A stretch of DNA of 64,000 nt from UBA3478 sp049596955 (GCA_049596955.1 JBMYMD010000012.1:1-64000), one strand, 5' to 3'; positions 17,284-26,249 are shown, counted from the stretch's first letter. Notes: generated by a model not told the origin, from the sequence alone. Numbers and translations are program-made.

Positions 17284-17957
17284 TTACTCAGCAAAGCTTT
17301 TAGCGACTCCCCCATAGGACTATTTTTGATATCATCTGTCAGTGATTGATAAACTGAATCTTTCCATTTGGGAGCCAACCCATCTCCGTCGTAAACAATA
17401 CTGTAGGGAGCAAGTATGCTGTTGTTCTGGTTGAGTGCAAAGTTTAAAACATACAAAAACTTTCTTCGCTCATTGCTAGCCGCGAGAGTAGATATTGAAT
17501 CGATTTTTGTAGCATAGTCAGGGTCTATGCTCAATTGTAAAAGTTCTATATCTCTCTTTGAAAAGGAGGTCAATACCTCTTGATAGATGCGGTATATAGA
17601 ATCTGTATTTGAACCTTTTACTTGGGCGTCATTTTCAAAAGCCTCACGGGTAGATCTAATGCTCATCTGCCCTTGTTCTGCAAAAAATAATAACCTGTCG
17701 TTAAATGCATTCTCATCGTTTTTGTCCAGATGTAAGTACAGCATTTGAGGTTGGTCTAAAGCTACGTCGAATTCTATTTGCTTGTTACCCCGAACTTCTA
17801 TAGAGTCTAGTTGTACTAAAACAGTGTCTTGTATCGATTCGATATAAAGCGTGCCCTTCTTTAGGCCATCTACTTTTACCTGAAGGTTTAGCCCTTTATT
17901 TTGTTGACAAGCTGTCATTAAAACGCCAGCTACTATAATTAAAATGTATTTTCTCAT
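17280..17957 (-). CDS. DUF4369-type lipoprotein
   Basis: A 225-residue lipoprotein. The ATG at 17957 gives M-R-K-Y, a hydrophobic stretch and the lipobox M-T-A-C with C17. An in-frame start ten codons upstream would put polar residues before the signal. The region after the signal (L-x-V-K-V-D-G-L-K-K-G-T-L-Y-I) matches DUF4369, the N-terminal domain often found on thiol-disulfide exchange proteins of Bacteroidota. Here there is no thioredoxin domain and no C-x-x-C, so a redox role is not supported. It is last in the operon running from 21086. Confidence 0.8.
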   Translation of the reverse strand: MRKYILIIVAGVLMTACQQNKGLNLQVKVDGLKKGTLYIESIQDTVLVQLDSIEVRGNKQIEFDVALDQPQMLYLHLDKNDENAFNDRLLFFAEQGQMSIRSTREAFENDAQVKGSNTDSIYRIYQEVLTSFSKRDIELLQLSIDPDYATKIDSISTLAASNERRKFLYVLNFALNQNNSILAPYSIVYDGDGLAPKWKDSVYQSLTDDIKNSPMGESLKALLSN

Positions 17958-17993
17958 AGGTGTAAATTCCAAACGCGAATATCGCAAACTTTA

Positions 17994-19247
17994 TCAGATG
18001 GTACTTGCTATTTCCATTAAAATAGCGCAAAAATAAGCTCCGGCTGTTCCCACTACATAACCAAAAACTGCCAATAAGATGCCTACCGAACTCAGAGAGG
18101 GGTGAAACTCAGCAGCAATAACTGGAGCAGAAGCTGCTCCTCCAACATTGGCTTGACTTCCCACAGCTAAAAAGAAAAAAGGAGATTTTGTCAATTTTGC
18201 AACGAGGATAAGCAGGGCAGCGTGAATACAGATCCAAATAAAGCCAATTAAAAGTAATCCAGGGTTTTCAAGTATTTTACTCAGATCCATTTGCATTCCT
18301 ATGGTGGCCACAAGAATGTAAATGAAAACACCTCCGATTTTACTTGCACCAACACCCTCATAACTTTTGAAACGACTAAAAGAAAGTGCAATTCCAAAAA
18401 CAGTGGCAATCACAACCATCCATAAAAAATTACTCTTGAGGGATTCAAAAATTCCCAAAGAGGAATCTTCGTTAATCATAAGTGCCATAAGATCTACAAC
18501 TAGGGGTGCAAAGAAATGTGCTGTTCCCACTCCCAAAAATGCAATACCGGTTAAAATAACCCAGTCTGATGTTTGAGGCGTACGATTCACTTTTTGACTA
18601 AACTGAGAAACCTTTTCAATGAGAGATTGAATTTGTGAGGTGTCTGCTTTGAGCCATCGGTCAATGCGCTCGGCTTTACCTACTCCAAAAAGTAATATGG
18701 CCAACCAAATATTAGCCATTAAAATATCTACAAGTACCATAGATCCGTATTTGCTCGGGGTGTACTGAAATACTTCGAGCATTGTAGCCTGATTAGCTCC
18801 TCCTCCAATCCAGCTTCCGGCAATAGTTGCTAATCCTCTCCAAATTGCATCAAACCCTACACCGTCAACTGCTGAAGGTAAAATTATACTGACAATCATA
18901 AGGGCAATGGGTCCTCCGATGATGATGCCAAAAGTTCCTGTAAAAAACATGAGCAAAGCCTTTGGTCCAAGACGCGCTATTTTTTTTAAATCAATACTTA
19001 AGGTCATTAGAATGAGGGCTGCGGGAAGCAGGTATCTCGAGCTGACAAAGTAAAGCTTAGACTCATCAATGGCGATTATTTTTAGATTGACTAAAAGTGC
19101 AGGTAATAAATAACAGAGCAGTAGGGTAGGTACTACTCCATAAAGTTTTTTCCAAAAGGGATGTTGACTTTGTGCACTTAAAAAGACAAAAGCCAAACAA
19201 AAGGTTATGATACCAAAAATTACAGTGTCGTTTACTATGGGAAACAT
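17994..19247 (-). CDS. DUF819 family membrane protein
   Basis: A 417-residue integral membrane protein with about ten hydrophobic segments, including glycine/alanine-rich ones (G-S-W-I-G-G-G-A-N-Q-A near residue 142, G-S-Q-A-N-V-G-G-A-A-S-A near 367). These repeated G-G-x-A-N-x-x-A elements in two halves are typical of DUF819, a family annotated as putative transporters. The substrate is unknown. It starts six bases after the hydrolase gene and belongs to a four-gene operon. Confidence 0.88.
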   Translation of the reverse strand: MFPIVNDTVIFGIITFCLAFVFLSAQSQHPFWKKLYGVVPTLLLCYLLPALLVNLKIIAIDESKLYFVSSRYLLPAALILMTLSIDLKKIARLGPKALLMFFTGTFGIIIGGPIALMIVSIILPSAVDGVGFDAIWRGLATIAGSWIGGGANQATMLEVFQYTPSKYGSMVLVDILMANIWLAILLFGVGKAERIDRWLKADTSQIQSLIEKVSQFSQKVNRTPQTSDWVILTGIAFLGVGTAHFFAPLVVDLMALMINEDSSLGIFESLKSNFLWMVVIATVFGIALSFSRFKSYEGVGASKIGGVFIYILVATIGMQMDLSKILENPGLLLIGFIWICIHAALLILVAKLTKSPFFFLAVGSQANVGGAASAPVIAAEFHPSLSSVGILLAVFGYVVGTAGAYFCAILMEIASTI

Positions 19248-19252
19248 AAGTT

Positions 19253-20200
19253 TTAATATTGGTTAAGGTGAGCAACAAGAATATTTACCAACTCAGTGTG
19301 CACTTGAAAATCATCGTTTTGATAGGATTTTAGATTATCTGACTCTTGGTCTAATTGTTTTAAAACATGGTTCATACTTTCGATAACTAGGTGCTTTCCA
19401 TTTTTGGTATTTTGAGCCAACTTTTGGGCATCAGTTGAAGGCACTTGACTGTCATATCCACCACCAATGGCCAAAAATGGAACTTCAATCTTGGCAATGG
19501 TTTTTGAGGGGTTGTACTGCATCCAAGAGTAAAAAAAGGATTGATTCTCTTTTCTAAATACGGAGACAAGAAAGGGATTAATCTCTTTAATTTGTTGAGT
19601 TTCCATGAGTTCATTAACGTGGTTTTGGGCGATCTTTCCCAAGCCTTCGTTCTGAGCACTAACTTGATCTACAATCACTTTTCCAATGCCATCCGCAGGT
19701 CCACAAAGGGATATAAAACTTTTGACATTTAGGTCACTTTCTGTAAGGGCTAGTGCAGCCACAAGAGAACCTTGACTATGACCGATTAAATGTATTCCAC
19801 TGATGCGCTCATCTTTTTCAAATGCTTTTACAACAATTCGCAGGTCATCGACATAGTCTGTGAATTGAATTCCTGTAAGGTGTTCCCGGTTGTTGAGGTT
19901 AGCCGTTCGCTTGTCATAACGCAAAACTCCAATGCCTTCCTTGTTGAGTTCTGCACTGAGTTGTTTGATGTAAGCAGGTTGAATGAATTGTCCCTGATTG
20001 CCATCTCTGTCAATATTTCCTGAGCCGTGCACATAGACAACCACTTCAAATGTGCTGCTGTCTTTGGGAAGGTCCAATTGTCCGAGTAATTGAATCTCTT
20101 CATTGTAGAGCTCAAAGGGTTCGTTTTGCACCGTCTCCTGAGCAAAAAGAGTATATAGTCCACCCAGCACCAATAACAATAAAGAGGTGTGTATTTTCAT
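19253..20200 (-). CDS. Exported alpha/beta hydrolase
   Basis: A 315-residue protein with an N-terminal signal (residues 1-21, ending L-F-A-Q). It has the alpha/beta-hydrolase oxyanion segment V-H-G-S-G at 58-61, nucleophile S142 in G-H-S-Q-G, probable acid D250 and H278 in S-M-N-H-V. All three catalytic residues are therefore present. It is probably periplasmic or envelope-bound and acts on an ester or peptide bond; the substrate cannot be read. It sits between the SPFH gene and the DUF819 gene with very short gaps. Confidence 0.88.
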   Translation of the reverse strand: MKIHTSLLLLVLGGLYTLFAQETVQNEPFELYNEEIQLLGQLDLPKDSSTFEVVVYVHGSGNIDRDGNQGQFIQPAYIKQLSAELNKEGIGVLRYDKRTANLNNREHLTGIQFTDYVDDLRIVVKAFEKDERISGIHLIGHSQGSLVAALALTESDLNVKSFISLCGPADGIGKVIVDQVSAQNEGLGKIAQNHVNELMETQQIKEINPFLVSVFRKENQSFFYSWMQYNPSKTIAKIEVPFLAIGGGYDSQVPSTDAQKLAQNTKNGKHLVIESMNHVLKQLDQESDNLKSYQNDDFQVHTELVNILVAHLNQY

Positions 20201-20213
20201 CAGTGCAAATTGA

Positions 20214-21086
20214 TTATGTCGTGGTATTTACAATAGGTGCGGCATCTTTATCAGAACATAAGACTACCATAAGATTACTCACCATTGATGCTTTTGTTTT
20301 CTCGTCGAGTTTGACTACTTCTTTTTCGCTGAGTTCTTGTAAGGCCATTTCAACCATTCCCACTGCTCCTTCAACTATCTTATGTCTTGCAGCTACAATA
20401 GCTGTGGCTTGCTGCCTTTTAAGCATGGCGTTTGCGATTTCTTGAGCATAGGCCAAATAACCAATACGTGCCTCTAAAACTTCTATGCCTGCCATACTAA
20501 GACGCTCTTGAATTTCTTTTTCTAGTGCTTCACTGACCTCGTTAATACTCGATCGAAGCGTAACTTGGTCGTCTTCTGTACCGTCTTCAAAATTGTCATA
20601 GGGATACATACTCGCTAATTTTCGCACTGCCGCATCGGTCTGCACGCGAACGAAATTTTTATAGTCGTCTACCTCAAAGCTTGCTAGGTAGGTGTCTGTT
20701 ACTCTCCACACAAGAATTGTGCTGATCATAATAGGGTTTCCTATTTTGTCATTCACTTTCAAGCGCTCACTGTCGAAATTACTTGCACGCAATGAGATTT
20801 TTCTCTTGGCGTAAAAAGGATTAACCCAATACAGGCCATTTTTTTTGACTGTTCCTTTGTATTTACCAAAGAGCAGTAACACTTTAGCTGTATTTGGATT
20901 AATCAATATTGTACCTGTAATCATGAACAATCCAAAAACGAATGACAATATATAAAGTGCATCTCTAAATGTAATGACTTGATAAATGGAATACCCCATA
21001 ATGGATAGGCATAAAAACACCATGATATAACCAGAGATAGGTCGTTTTGTCTTTTCAAATTTTGAATTCTTGGCTTGGTCTTTCAT
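20214..21086 (-). CDS. SPFH (band 7) domain membrane protein
   Basis: A 290-residue protein with two close N-terminal hydrophobic segments (about 15-36 and 43-62), followed by an SPFH domain (about 65-230) with P-F-Y-A-K-R-K-I-S-L-R, I-L-V-W-R-V-T-D-T and a helical A-x-x-R-x-K-I-V-E-G-A region. Such proteins form membrane-bound oligomers and scaffold other membrane proteins. It is the first gene of an operon with a hydrolase, a DUF819 transporter-like protein and a lipoprotein. Confidence 0.9.
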   Translation of the reverse strand: MKDQAKNSKFEKTKRPISGYIMVFLCLSIMGYSIYQVITFRDALYILSFVFGLFMITGTILINPNTAKVLLLFGKYKGTVKKNGLYWVNPFYAKRKISLRASNFDSERLKVNDKIGNPIMISTILVWRVTDTYLASFEVDDYKNFVRVQTDAAVRKLASMYPYDNFEDGTEDDQVTLRSSINEVSEALEKEIQERLSMAGIEVLEARIGYLAYAQEIANAMLKRQQATAIVAARHKIVEGAVGMVEMALQELSEKEVVKLDEKTKASMVSNLMVVLCSDKDAAPIVNTTT

Positions 21087-21164
21087 TTTGATTTGTTTTA
21101 TGGCTATAAGGTAGTAATTTTTAAGTTTTAGCAGAACTCTAAGATGTGGTCAAATGAATCGATG

Positions 21165-21172
21165 TATTTTTG
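21165..21172 (+). promoter_or_regulatory. -7 promoter element for the S1/P1 nuclease gene
   Basis: TATTTTTG, a consensus match, ends 15 bases before the start codon at 21188. No convincing -33 element was found. Confidence 0.6.
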
Positions 21173-21187
21173 TAGAAAATACTGAAG

Positions 21188-21988
21188 ATGAAATTAGCAA
21201 GCATCAAAATTATAGTTGTGATGATCAGTTGTTTGACGTTTGAATTGCATGCCTCGCCCTTAACTGAAAATGATAATTGGGGCCAAACAGGACACAGAGT
21301 TGTGGGTTATATAGCCGAGGCTAATTTATCTAAGAGAGCGCTTAAAAAAATTAAAAAACTGCTCGGTGGCCACAGTATTGCTTATTATTCCACCTATGCG
21401 GACGAAATCAAAAGTGAAAGAGCATACAATAAGTACGGCCCATGGCACTATGTGAACTATCCGATGAGCGAGACCTATAAGCCGGATGAAGCTTCAGACA
21501 AAGGCGACCTAGTTCAAGGTATTAACACTTGTATTCAAGTGATTCAAAGTGAGGATACTTCCAAAGAAGAAAAGGCATTTCACTTAAAATTATTGATCCA
21601 TTTTATAGGAGATGCCCACCAGCCTTTACATGTGGGTCAATCTGAGGACCGAGGTGGAAATAATATAAAAGTAAAATGGTTTTCAACTTCATCTAATCTT
21701 CACCGAGTATGGGATTCAAATCTCATAGAGTCCTGGGGAATGGATGCAAAAACCTTAAGTGAAGAACTCATGAGAGGAACTACTGTCAGTCAGCGCAACT
21801 CATTTTCAAAAGGAAATACGATAGAATGGATCGAAGAATCCCACCAAATTGCTTCAGATATTTACAATTCTGCTAAAGACGGCGATCGATTGGGCTATCG
21901 TTACACTTATGACCACAACAGCTTGCTTTTTGAACAATTGCGAAAAGGAGGCTATCGCTTAGCTAAATTACTCGAGGAGTTGTTTTAA
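21188..21988 (+). CDS. Secreted S1/P1-family nuclease
   Basis: Zinc-dependent nuclease of single-stranded DNA and RNA, also with 3'-nucleotidase activity in the family. The 266-residue precursor has a signal peptide (about 1-22). The trinuclear zinc site is visible: W31, H36, D72, H87, H138, D142, H144/H148, H172 and D176. In studied enzymes the tryptophan is the first mature residue and its free amino group binds zinc. Here signal cleavage by eye would leave several residues (S-P-L-T-E-N-D-N) before W31, so either a later cut occurs or the ligand differs. It is probably used for nucleic acid scavenging. Confidence 0.93.
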   Translation: MKLASIKIIVVMISCLTFELHASPLTENDNWGQTGHRVVGYIAEANLSKRALKKIKKLLGGHSIAYYSTYADEIKSERAYNKYGPWHYVNYPMSETYKPDEASDKGDLVQGINTCIQVIQSEDTSKEEKAFHLKLLIHFIGDAHQPLHVGQSEDRGGNNIKVKWFSTSSNLHRVWDSNLIESWGMDAKTLSEELMRGTTVSQRNSFSKGNTIEWIEESHQIASDIYNSAKDGDRLGYRYTYDHNSLLFEQLRKGGYRLAKLLEELF

Positions 21989-22263
21989 CGTTTAGAGACT
22001 TTATTGTTACTGATATTTCGCTGACGGCTGCATCTAAAACGATCAACTGAAGAATTTCGCTTTAATGCATGTTTTGTTTTTCTACCCTGCACTCGTTTTC
22101 TCCACATTTTAAAACTTGAGGGCTTCATGTGCTTGCGCATCAACTCAATAGTCTGTTGTTCACTAATATTGAATTGGTATTTGATCGCCTCAAAGGGAGT
22201 GCGATCTTCCCAGGCCATCTCGATGATGCGGTCTAGTTCTCTCTCAGAAAATTCTCTTGTCAT
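21985..22263 (-). CDS. DUF2805 / TIGR03643 family protein
   Basis: A 92-residue basic protein. The N-terminal half (E-R-E-L-D-R-I-I-E-M-A-W-E-D-R-T-P-F-E-A-I) and K-H-M-K-P-S-S-F-K-M-W-R-K-R-V match DUF2805, whose function is unknown. From memory, members are often found beside photolyase/cryptochrome genes. The predicted helix-turn-helix character suggests DNA binding, but that is inference. It overlaps the AlkB-like gene by four bases and is the last gene of the AraC-AlkB-DUF2805 operon. The tail from about residue 62 is very rich in K and R. Confidence 0.85.
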   Translation of the reverse strand: MTREFSERELDRIIEMAWEDRTPFEAIKYQFNISEQQTIELMRKHMKPSSFKMWRKRVQGRKTKHALKRNSSVDRFRCSRQRNISNNKVSKR

Positions 22264-22847
22264 AGCACTTCAAAGATACGCCTAAAGGTTAAATTAATTC
22301 TTGGGGCGGTAAAGGTTTTTGACTTTGGAATCTGGTGTTTGTACTTGTGTTGCGTTTGACCCCCCATAGAGAGTAAACTTCCGTTTTCAAGTAAAATTTT
22401 TGCCTTTAAATCTTTATCTACTTTGTGCTTTAAGTGAAAAAAGCGTTCTCCACCTAGACTTATGCTTGCAATTTCTGGGTTTTTTCCCAACTCTTTTTCA
22501 TCGTCACTATGCCAGCCATTACTGTCATTCCCATCTCTGTAAAAATTTAACAAGCAACAATTAAAAGTCATTTGAGTGCATTGCTCAACCTTATCTTTTA
22601 GGTTTTTTAATTCAGTGGTAAATGCGTGAGGTTGCATTCGTATTGAAGAATAACCATAGCTCAGGCCATTTTCTGAAAAAAATGCGGTCAGTCGAGGTTG
22701 CATGAATTGTTTTCCGAAGATTACGATAGGGTCTTGTCTCCAAGCTACAGTTGTTTCAAATAATTTATAGAAGTACTCGGCTTCTTCAGGGGATAAGAAA
22801 TTAGTCTTATACCAAACCTCCAATTCGGGTAATTCTATTTTTTTCAT
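22260..22847 (-). CDS. AlkB-like 2-oxoglutarate/Fe(II) dioxygenase
   Basis: Oxidative demethylase family that repairs alkylated bases such as 1-methyladenine. In 195 residues the iron site H113-x-D115 (G-W-H-S-D) with distal H171, and the 2-oxoglutarate arginines R183 and R189 (P-R-I-N-L-T-F-R-R), are visible, as is the nucleotide-lid motif N-x-Y-x-x-G. Its start overlaps the AraC regulator's stop (ATGA) and its stop overlaps the DUF2805 gene. Whether the substrate is DNA, RNA or both is unknown. Confidence 0.93.
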   Translation of the reverse strand: MKKIELPELEVWYKTNFLSPEEAEYFYKLFETTVAWRQDPIVIFGKQFMQPRLTAFFSENGLSYGYSSIRMQPHAFTTELKNLKDKVEQCTQMTFNCCLLNFYRDGNDSNGWHSDDEKELGKNPEIASISLGGERFFHLKHKVDKDLKAKILLENGSLLSMGGQTQHKYKHQIPKSKTFTAPRINLTFRRIFEVL

Positions 22848-23707
22848 ATCGACTGTTTTAAGTTTTTTCTATAGGTTGATGGCGACTGTCCAGTAAAATT
22901 TTTGAAGAGTTTGGTGAAATGAGAAAAATTATTGAACCCACACTCATCTGCGATATCAGAAACACTCAATGGTTCTTCACTTAATAATTTAGAGGCGTGC
23001 ACTAGTCTGTACTCATTGACAAACTGCGTAAAGGTTTTATTAGTGACTTTCTTAAAGTATCTGCAAAATGCAGGAACAGTCATAAAAGCTACAGATGCAA
23101 TTTCGTCAAGCGATATGGAGCGCTGGAAATTATTTTTTACGTAGTTAAAAACATCATTGATGCGGTTATTATCTGAGATTTCTGTATTTAAAGAAAACCC
23201 TGAGGCATTTAATACGCTTACCTCTTTTGATTGTGCCAGTTCGTGAAAAATATTTAGAATACTCATCAATTTTTGAAAATCAGATTGGTATTCAAGTATT
23301 TCCATTTTTTCTCCAATTTTCACTTTAGTTTTTCCGCCAAAGGCTAAACCGGATTTTGCCCGCTCAAACAATAGTTTTATAGGCTGTATTTCAGGGACGT
23401 TTAAAAAATCCATTCCTAATGAATCTTCTTTAATTTGAACCAATGTCTCTTTTTCATTACCGGTGTACTGATCGGTAAATCCGCAGTGAGGAAGATTGGA
23501 TCCTATAAGAATAAGGTCACCGTCATTAAAATAGGAAACATGACTTCCTATTTGTCTTTTACCACTACCGCCATTGATGTATACCAATTCAATTTCTGGA
23601 TGATAATGCCAGCTTTTGTAGGTATTTACATGCCTTTTATCAAAACTGTTTAGTGCAAACGAATTTCCAAAACTCGGGGTAACAATTTCTAAAGAGGGTT
23701 TGAGCAT
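22844..23707 (-). CDS. AraC-family transcriptional regulator
   Basis: A 287-residue regulator with an N-terminal cupin sensor domain (about 15-110; Y-K-S-W-H-Y-H-P-E-I-E-L-V-Y) and a C-terminal AraC double helix-turn-helix (about 185-285; V-S-D-I-A-D-E-C-G-F-N-N-F-S-H-F-T-K-L-F). This cupin/HTH layout is common in regulators of sugar metabolism. Here it is translationally coupled to the alkB-like gene, so it probably controls its own operon. It does not look like an Ada protein, because no cysteine methyl-acceptor domain is present. Confidence 0.92.
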   Translation of the reverse strand: MLKPSLEIVTPSFGNSFALNSFDKRHVNTYKSWHYHPEIELVYINGGSGKRQIGSHVSYFNDGDLILIGSNLPHCGFTDQYTGNEKETLVQIKEDSLGMDFLNVPEIQPIKLLFERAKSGLAFGGKTKVKIGEKMEILEYQSDFQKLMSILNIFHELAQSKEVSVLNASGFSLNTEISDNNRINDVFNYVKNNFQRSISLDEIASVAFMTVPAFCRYFKKVTNKTFTQFVNEYRLVHASKLLSEEPLSVSDIADECGFNNFSHFTKLFKNFTGQSPSTYRKNLKQSI

Positions 23708-23715
23708 TTAATTTA

Positions 23716-23751
23716 AATTATGTCAAAAATTAACATTCAGATAACATAATT
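23716..23751. repeat. Inverted repeat in the AraC-gene leader
   Basis: AATTATGT at 23716-23723 and ACATAATT at 23744-23751 form an eight-base perfect inverted repeat with a 20-base spacer. It lies between the -7 element (23753-23760) and the start codon, so it could be an operator or a leader hairpin. The AT-rich content lowers its significance. Confidence 0.35.
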
Positions 23752-23752
23752 A

Positions 23753-23760
23753 CAAATATA
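23753..23760 (-). promoter_or_regulatory. -7 promoter element for the AraC-AlkB-DUF2805 operon
   Basis: On the minus strand this reads TATATTTG, a consensus match, 46 bases upstream of the AraC start codon. Confidence 0.6.
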
Positions 23761-23796
23761 GAGTTAAAATAGCACATATATTGAGCAATTTTGATG

Positions 23797-23828
23797 TTGT
23801 TCATCCCACTTGTTCAGAAGTACATTTG
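23797..23828 (+). promoter_or_regulatory. Promoter for the small secreted protein gene
   Basis: TTG at 23797-23799, a 21-base spacer and TACATTTG at 23821-23828 match the Bacteroidota promoter. The start codon is 33 bases downstream. Confidence 0.65.
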
Positions 23829-23861
23829 TAATGTAATCATCAATTAAAAAAAACGAACGTT

Positions 23862-24209
23862 ATGACAAATTTAAAATTAAGAGTAATTACCCTGTTTTTA
23901 ATGACAGCAATGCTTCCATCCCTCTTTGCTAACCCACTTTCTTCTGGGCCTTCGAAAGAGATTGTAAGCTTCGATCCTGTCTTCAGTAAGCAAGACAAGA
24001 AAGTAAAAATGCGATTTATTAACTGGGATTTGAACGAGGTTTACATCGTCGTTCTAGATTCAAAAAATAGAGAGGTTTACCGCGAGAATTTAAAAGGTGA
24101 ATTTTCAATTTCAAAGGTATTTAATTTCGATTCTGCTTATTCCGATACGTATCGCATTCGTGTTTACGATAACGGATTACAGTTCGAAGAAGAGTTTACA
24201 GTTCTATAA
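23862..24209 (+). CDS. Small exported protein, unknown function
   Basis: A 115-residue protein with a clear signal peptide (about 1-23, ending L-F-A-N), giving a mature part of about 90 residues. The mature part alternates hydrophobic and charged residues (M-R-F-I-N-W, V-Y-I-V-V-L-D, Y-R-I-R-V-Y-D-N-G), which suggests one beta-sandwich domain resembling the small Ig-like domains of Bacteroidota surface proteins. I cannot assign a family. It has its own consensus promoter and a strong terminator, so it is a single-gene unit. Confidence 0.78.
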   Translation: MTNLKLRVITLFLMTAMLPSLFANPLSSGPSKEIVSFDPVFSKQDKKVKMRFINWDLNEVYIVVLDSKNREVYRENLKGEFSISKVFNFDSAYSDTYRIRVYDNGLQFEEEFTVL

Positions 24210-24239
24210 TCTTCTGTAATGTTTAGTTAGTTTAGTTAT

Positions 24240-24262
24240 AAAGCCCTGCATTGCAGGGCTTT
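24240..24262. terminator. Bidirectional intrinsic terminator
   Basis: The ten-base-pair stem AAAGCCCTGC/GCAGGGCTTT with a three-base loop lies between the convergent secreted-protein gene and htpG. Terminal A and T runs serve both directions. Confidence 0.9.
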
Positions 24263-24273
24263 CTTCTTTTCTA

Positions 24274-26160
24274 CTATTTGATCAATTTATAAGATCGACT
24301 AACAAAAGCTGCGAGCGCCTCCCCTTTTAGTAGGCCTTTTGATAATTTTGCCAAATCTAAGGCTTGACGAATTAGACTTAACTTTTGCTCAGAATCCTCA
24401 GTGTCTAAAATGTGCTGGGCGATTTCTGAATTGGTATTAACCACCAAATTATACATATCAGGCATTGATCCCATCCCCATCATTCCACCGCCACCGGTTT
24501 GCTGCATATCCTTCATTCGGCGCATGAATTCCGGTTCTGTGAGCATAAAGGCATCTGAATTACTATCAAGAGCTTCGAGCTGTATAATAAAGCCCTGATC
24601 TTTTAATTGCTCTTCTAATGTTGATTTCAAGGTTTCTTGTTGCTCTTCAGATAATTTAGATATTTGATGTTCCTCTTTTTGGATGAGTTTTTCGATACTA
24701 TCACTATCAACCCTTGAAAAGCTAAATCCGTCCTTTTGTTGCTCAATTTTTTGAATTAAATGCGGCACAATAGGAGAGTCCAATAATAATACAGTGTAAC
24801 CTTTTTCTTTGGCCTTCTCGATATAACTAAACTGCTCTTCTTTGTTAGAGGCATATAAAACAACTGTTTTGCCGTCTTTGTCTTTGTGCAATTCGCCGAT
24901 TTGGGCTTCCAATTCTTCCCAGGTCAAATAACTGTCATCGACGGTAGGGTAAAGCGCGAACTTTTCTGATTTCTCGTAAAATTTATCTTCGGTGAGCATT
25001 CCGTACTCTATGACTACTTTAATGTCATTCCATTTTGATTCGAAATCTGCACGATCCTTCTTGTACAAGCTGGCCAATTTATCCGCTACTTTTCGGGTGA
25101 TGTAAGATGTGATTTTCTTTACACTACTATCGGACTGAAGATAAGATCTAGAGACATTTAAAGGAATGTCAGGAGAGTCAATTACCCCTTTGAGCATGGT
25201 GAGGAATTCAGGGACAATCCCCTCTACATTATCAGTTACAAATACTTGATTTTGATAGAGTTGTATGCGATCTTTTTGTAGGTTAAGATCATTACTCAGC
25301 TTAGGAAAATACAAGATTCCTGTTAAATTGAAAGGATAATCTACATTCAAATGAATATTGAACAGTGGTTGTTCAAATTGCATTGGATATAACTCTCTAT
25401 AAAAAGAAGCATAATCTTCACTTTCTAAATCTGCGGGCTTTTTTGTCCATGCCGGAGAAGTATTATTGATAATGTTGTCTACTTCTTGGGTTGGTGCTGG
25501 ATCTTCTTCTTTTGCTCCCTCAGGTTTTTCGAGCGTTTCAGTACGCGTACCAAACTTTATTGGAACAGGCATAAATTTGTTGTACTTGTTGAGAAGTTCA
25601 GTGATTTTCTGATCTTCTAAAAAGTCTTTTGCATCTTTGGCGATGTGAAGAATAACCTCAGTTCCTCTTTCTGTTTTTTCACTTGGATTCAATTGAAATT
25701 CTGGAGAGCCGTCACATGACCAATGAACTGCAGGGTCTTCTTTATAGCTTTTTGAAATTATTTCGACTTTGTCAGCAACCATAAAGGCAGAATAAAATCC
25801 TAAACCAAAATGGCCAATAATCCCACTGTCTTTTGCGCTGTCTTTGTATTTGTCTAAAAACTCTTCAGCCCCCGAAAATGCGACTTGATTGATGTATTTT
25901 TTAATTTCTTCTTCATTCATTCCAACCCCCTGGTCGATAATTCGAATTTCTTTTTTCTTTTTATCAACCTCAATTTCAATTTGAGGATTGCCATATTCTA
26001 CTTTGGCCTCACCAATATCGCAAAGGTGCTTCAGCTTTAAAGTAGCATCGGTAGCATTTGAAATAAGTTCTCTTAAAAAAATCTCTTGATCACTGTAAAG
26101 AAATTTCTTGATCAAGGGAAAAATGTTATCTACTGAAACATTAATTTTTCCTTTTTCCAT
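24274..26160 (-). CDS. htpG: Molecular chaperone HtpG (Hsp90)
   Basis: ATP-dependent Hsp90 chaperone of 628 residues. The GHKL ATPase domain is visible at the N-terminus: E-L-I-S-N-A-T-D-A near 29-37, the D-Q-G-V-G-M segment near 79-84 and G-H-F-G-L-G-F-Y-S-A near 116-125. Middle and C-terminal domains follow. The stretch M-Q-Q-T-G-G-G-G-M-M-G-M-G in the C-terminal third is a methionine/glycine-rich loop. The gene is transcribed alone, and its upstream region holds repeated TGACA-type sequences (see separate entry). Confidence 0.97.
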   Translation of the reverse strand: MEKGKINVSVDNIFPLIKKFLYSDQEIFLRELISNATDATLKLKHLCDIGEAKVEYGNPQIEIEVDKKKKEIRIIDQGVGMNEEEIKKYINQVAFSGAEEFLDKYKDSAKDSGIIGHFGLGFYSAFMVADKVEIISKSYKEDPAVHWSCDGSPEFQLNPSEKTERGTEVILHIAKDAKDFLEDQKITELLNKYNKFMPVPIKFGTRTETLEKPEGAKEEDPAPTQEVDNIINNTSPAWTKKPADLESEDYASFYRELYPMQFEQPLFNIHLNVDYPFNLTGILYFPKLSNDLNLQKDRIQLYQNQVFVTDNVEGIVPEFLTMLKGVIDSPDIPLNVSRSYLQSDSSVKKITSYITRKVADKLASLYKKDRADFESKWNDIKVVIEYGMLTEDKFYEKSEKFALYPTVDDSYLTWEELEAQIGELHKDKDGKTVVLYASNKEEQFSYIEKAKEKGYTVLLLDSPIVPHLIQKIEQQKDGFSFSRVDSDSIEKLIQKEEHQISKLSEEQQETLKSTLEEQLKDQGFIIQLEALDSNSDAFMLTEPEFMRRMKDMQQTGGGGMMGMGSMPDMYNLVVNTNSEIAQHILDTEDSEQKLSLIRQALDLAKLSKGLLKGEALAAFVSRSYKLIK

Positions 26161-26193
26161 AAATCTGGTTTTAAATGAATTTTAAAAAATTTA

Positions 26194-26249
26194 ATGACAC
26201 AAGGTCAAAAAAGGTACCAATACTGCGTTTTATGACATTATGACACAAG
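26194..26249. repeat. Repeated ATGACACAAG upstream of htpG
   Basis: The ten bases ATGACACAAG occur at 26194-26203 and again at 26240-26249, 46 bases apart, with a related TATGACAT at 26231-26238. Seen from htpG they read CTTGTGTCAT. They lie 34 to 89 bases upstream of the htpG start codon, where a regulator of a heat-shock gene could bind. The function is inference. Confidence 0.45.
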
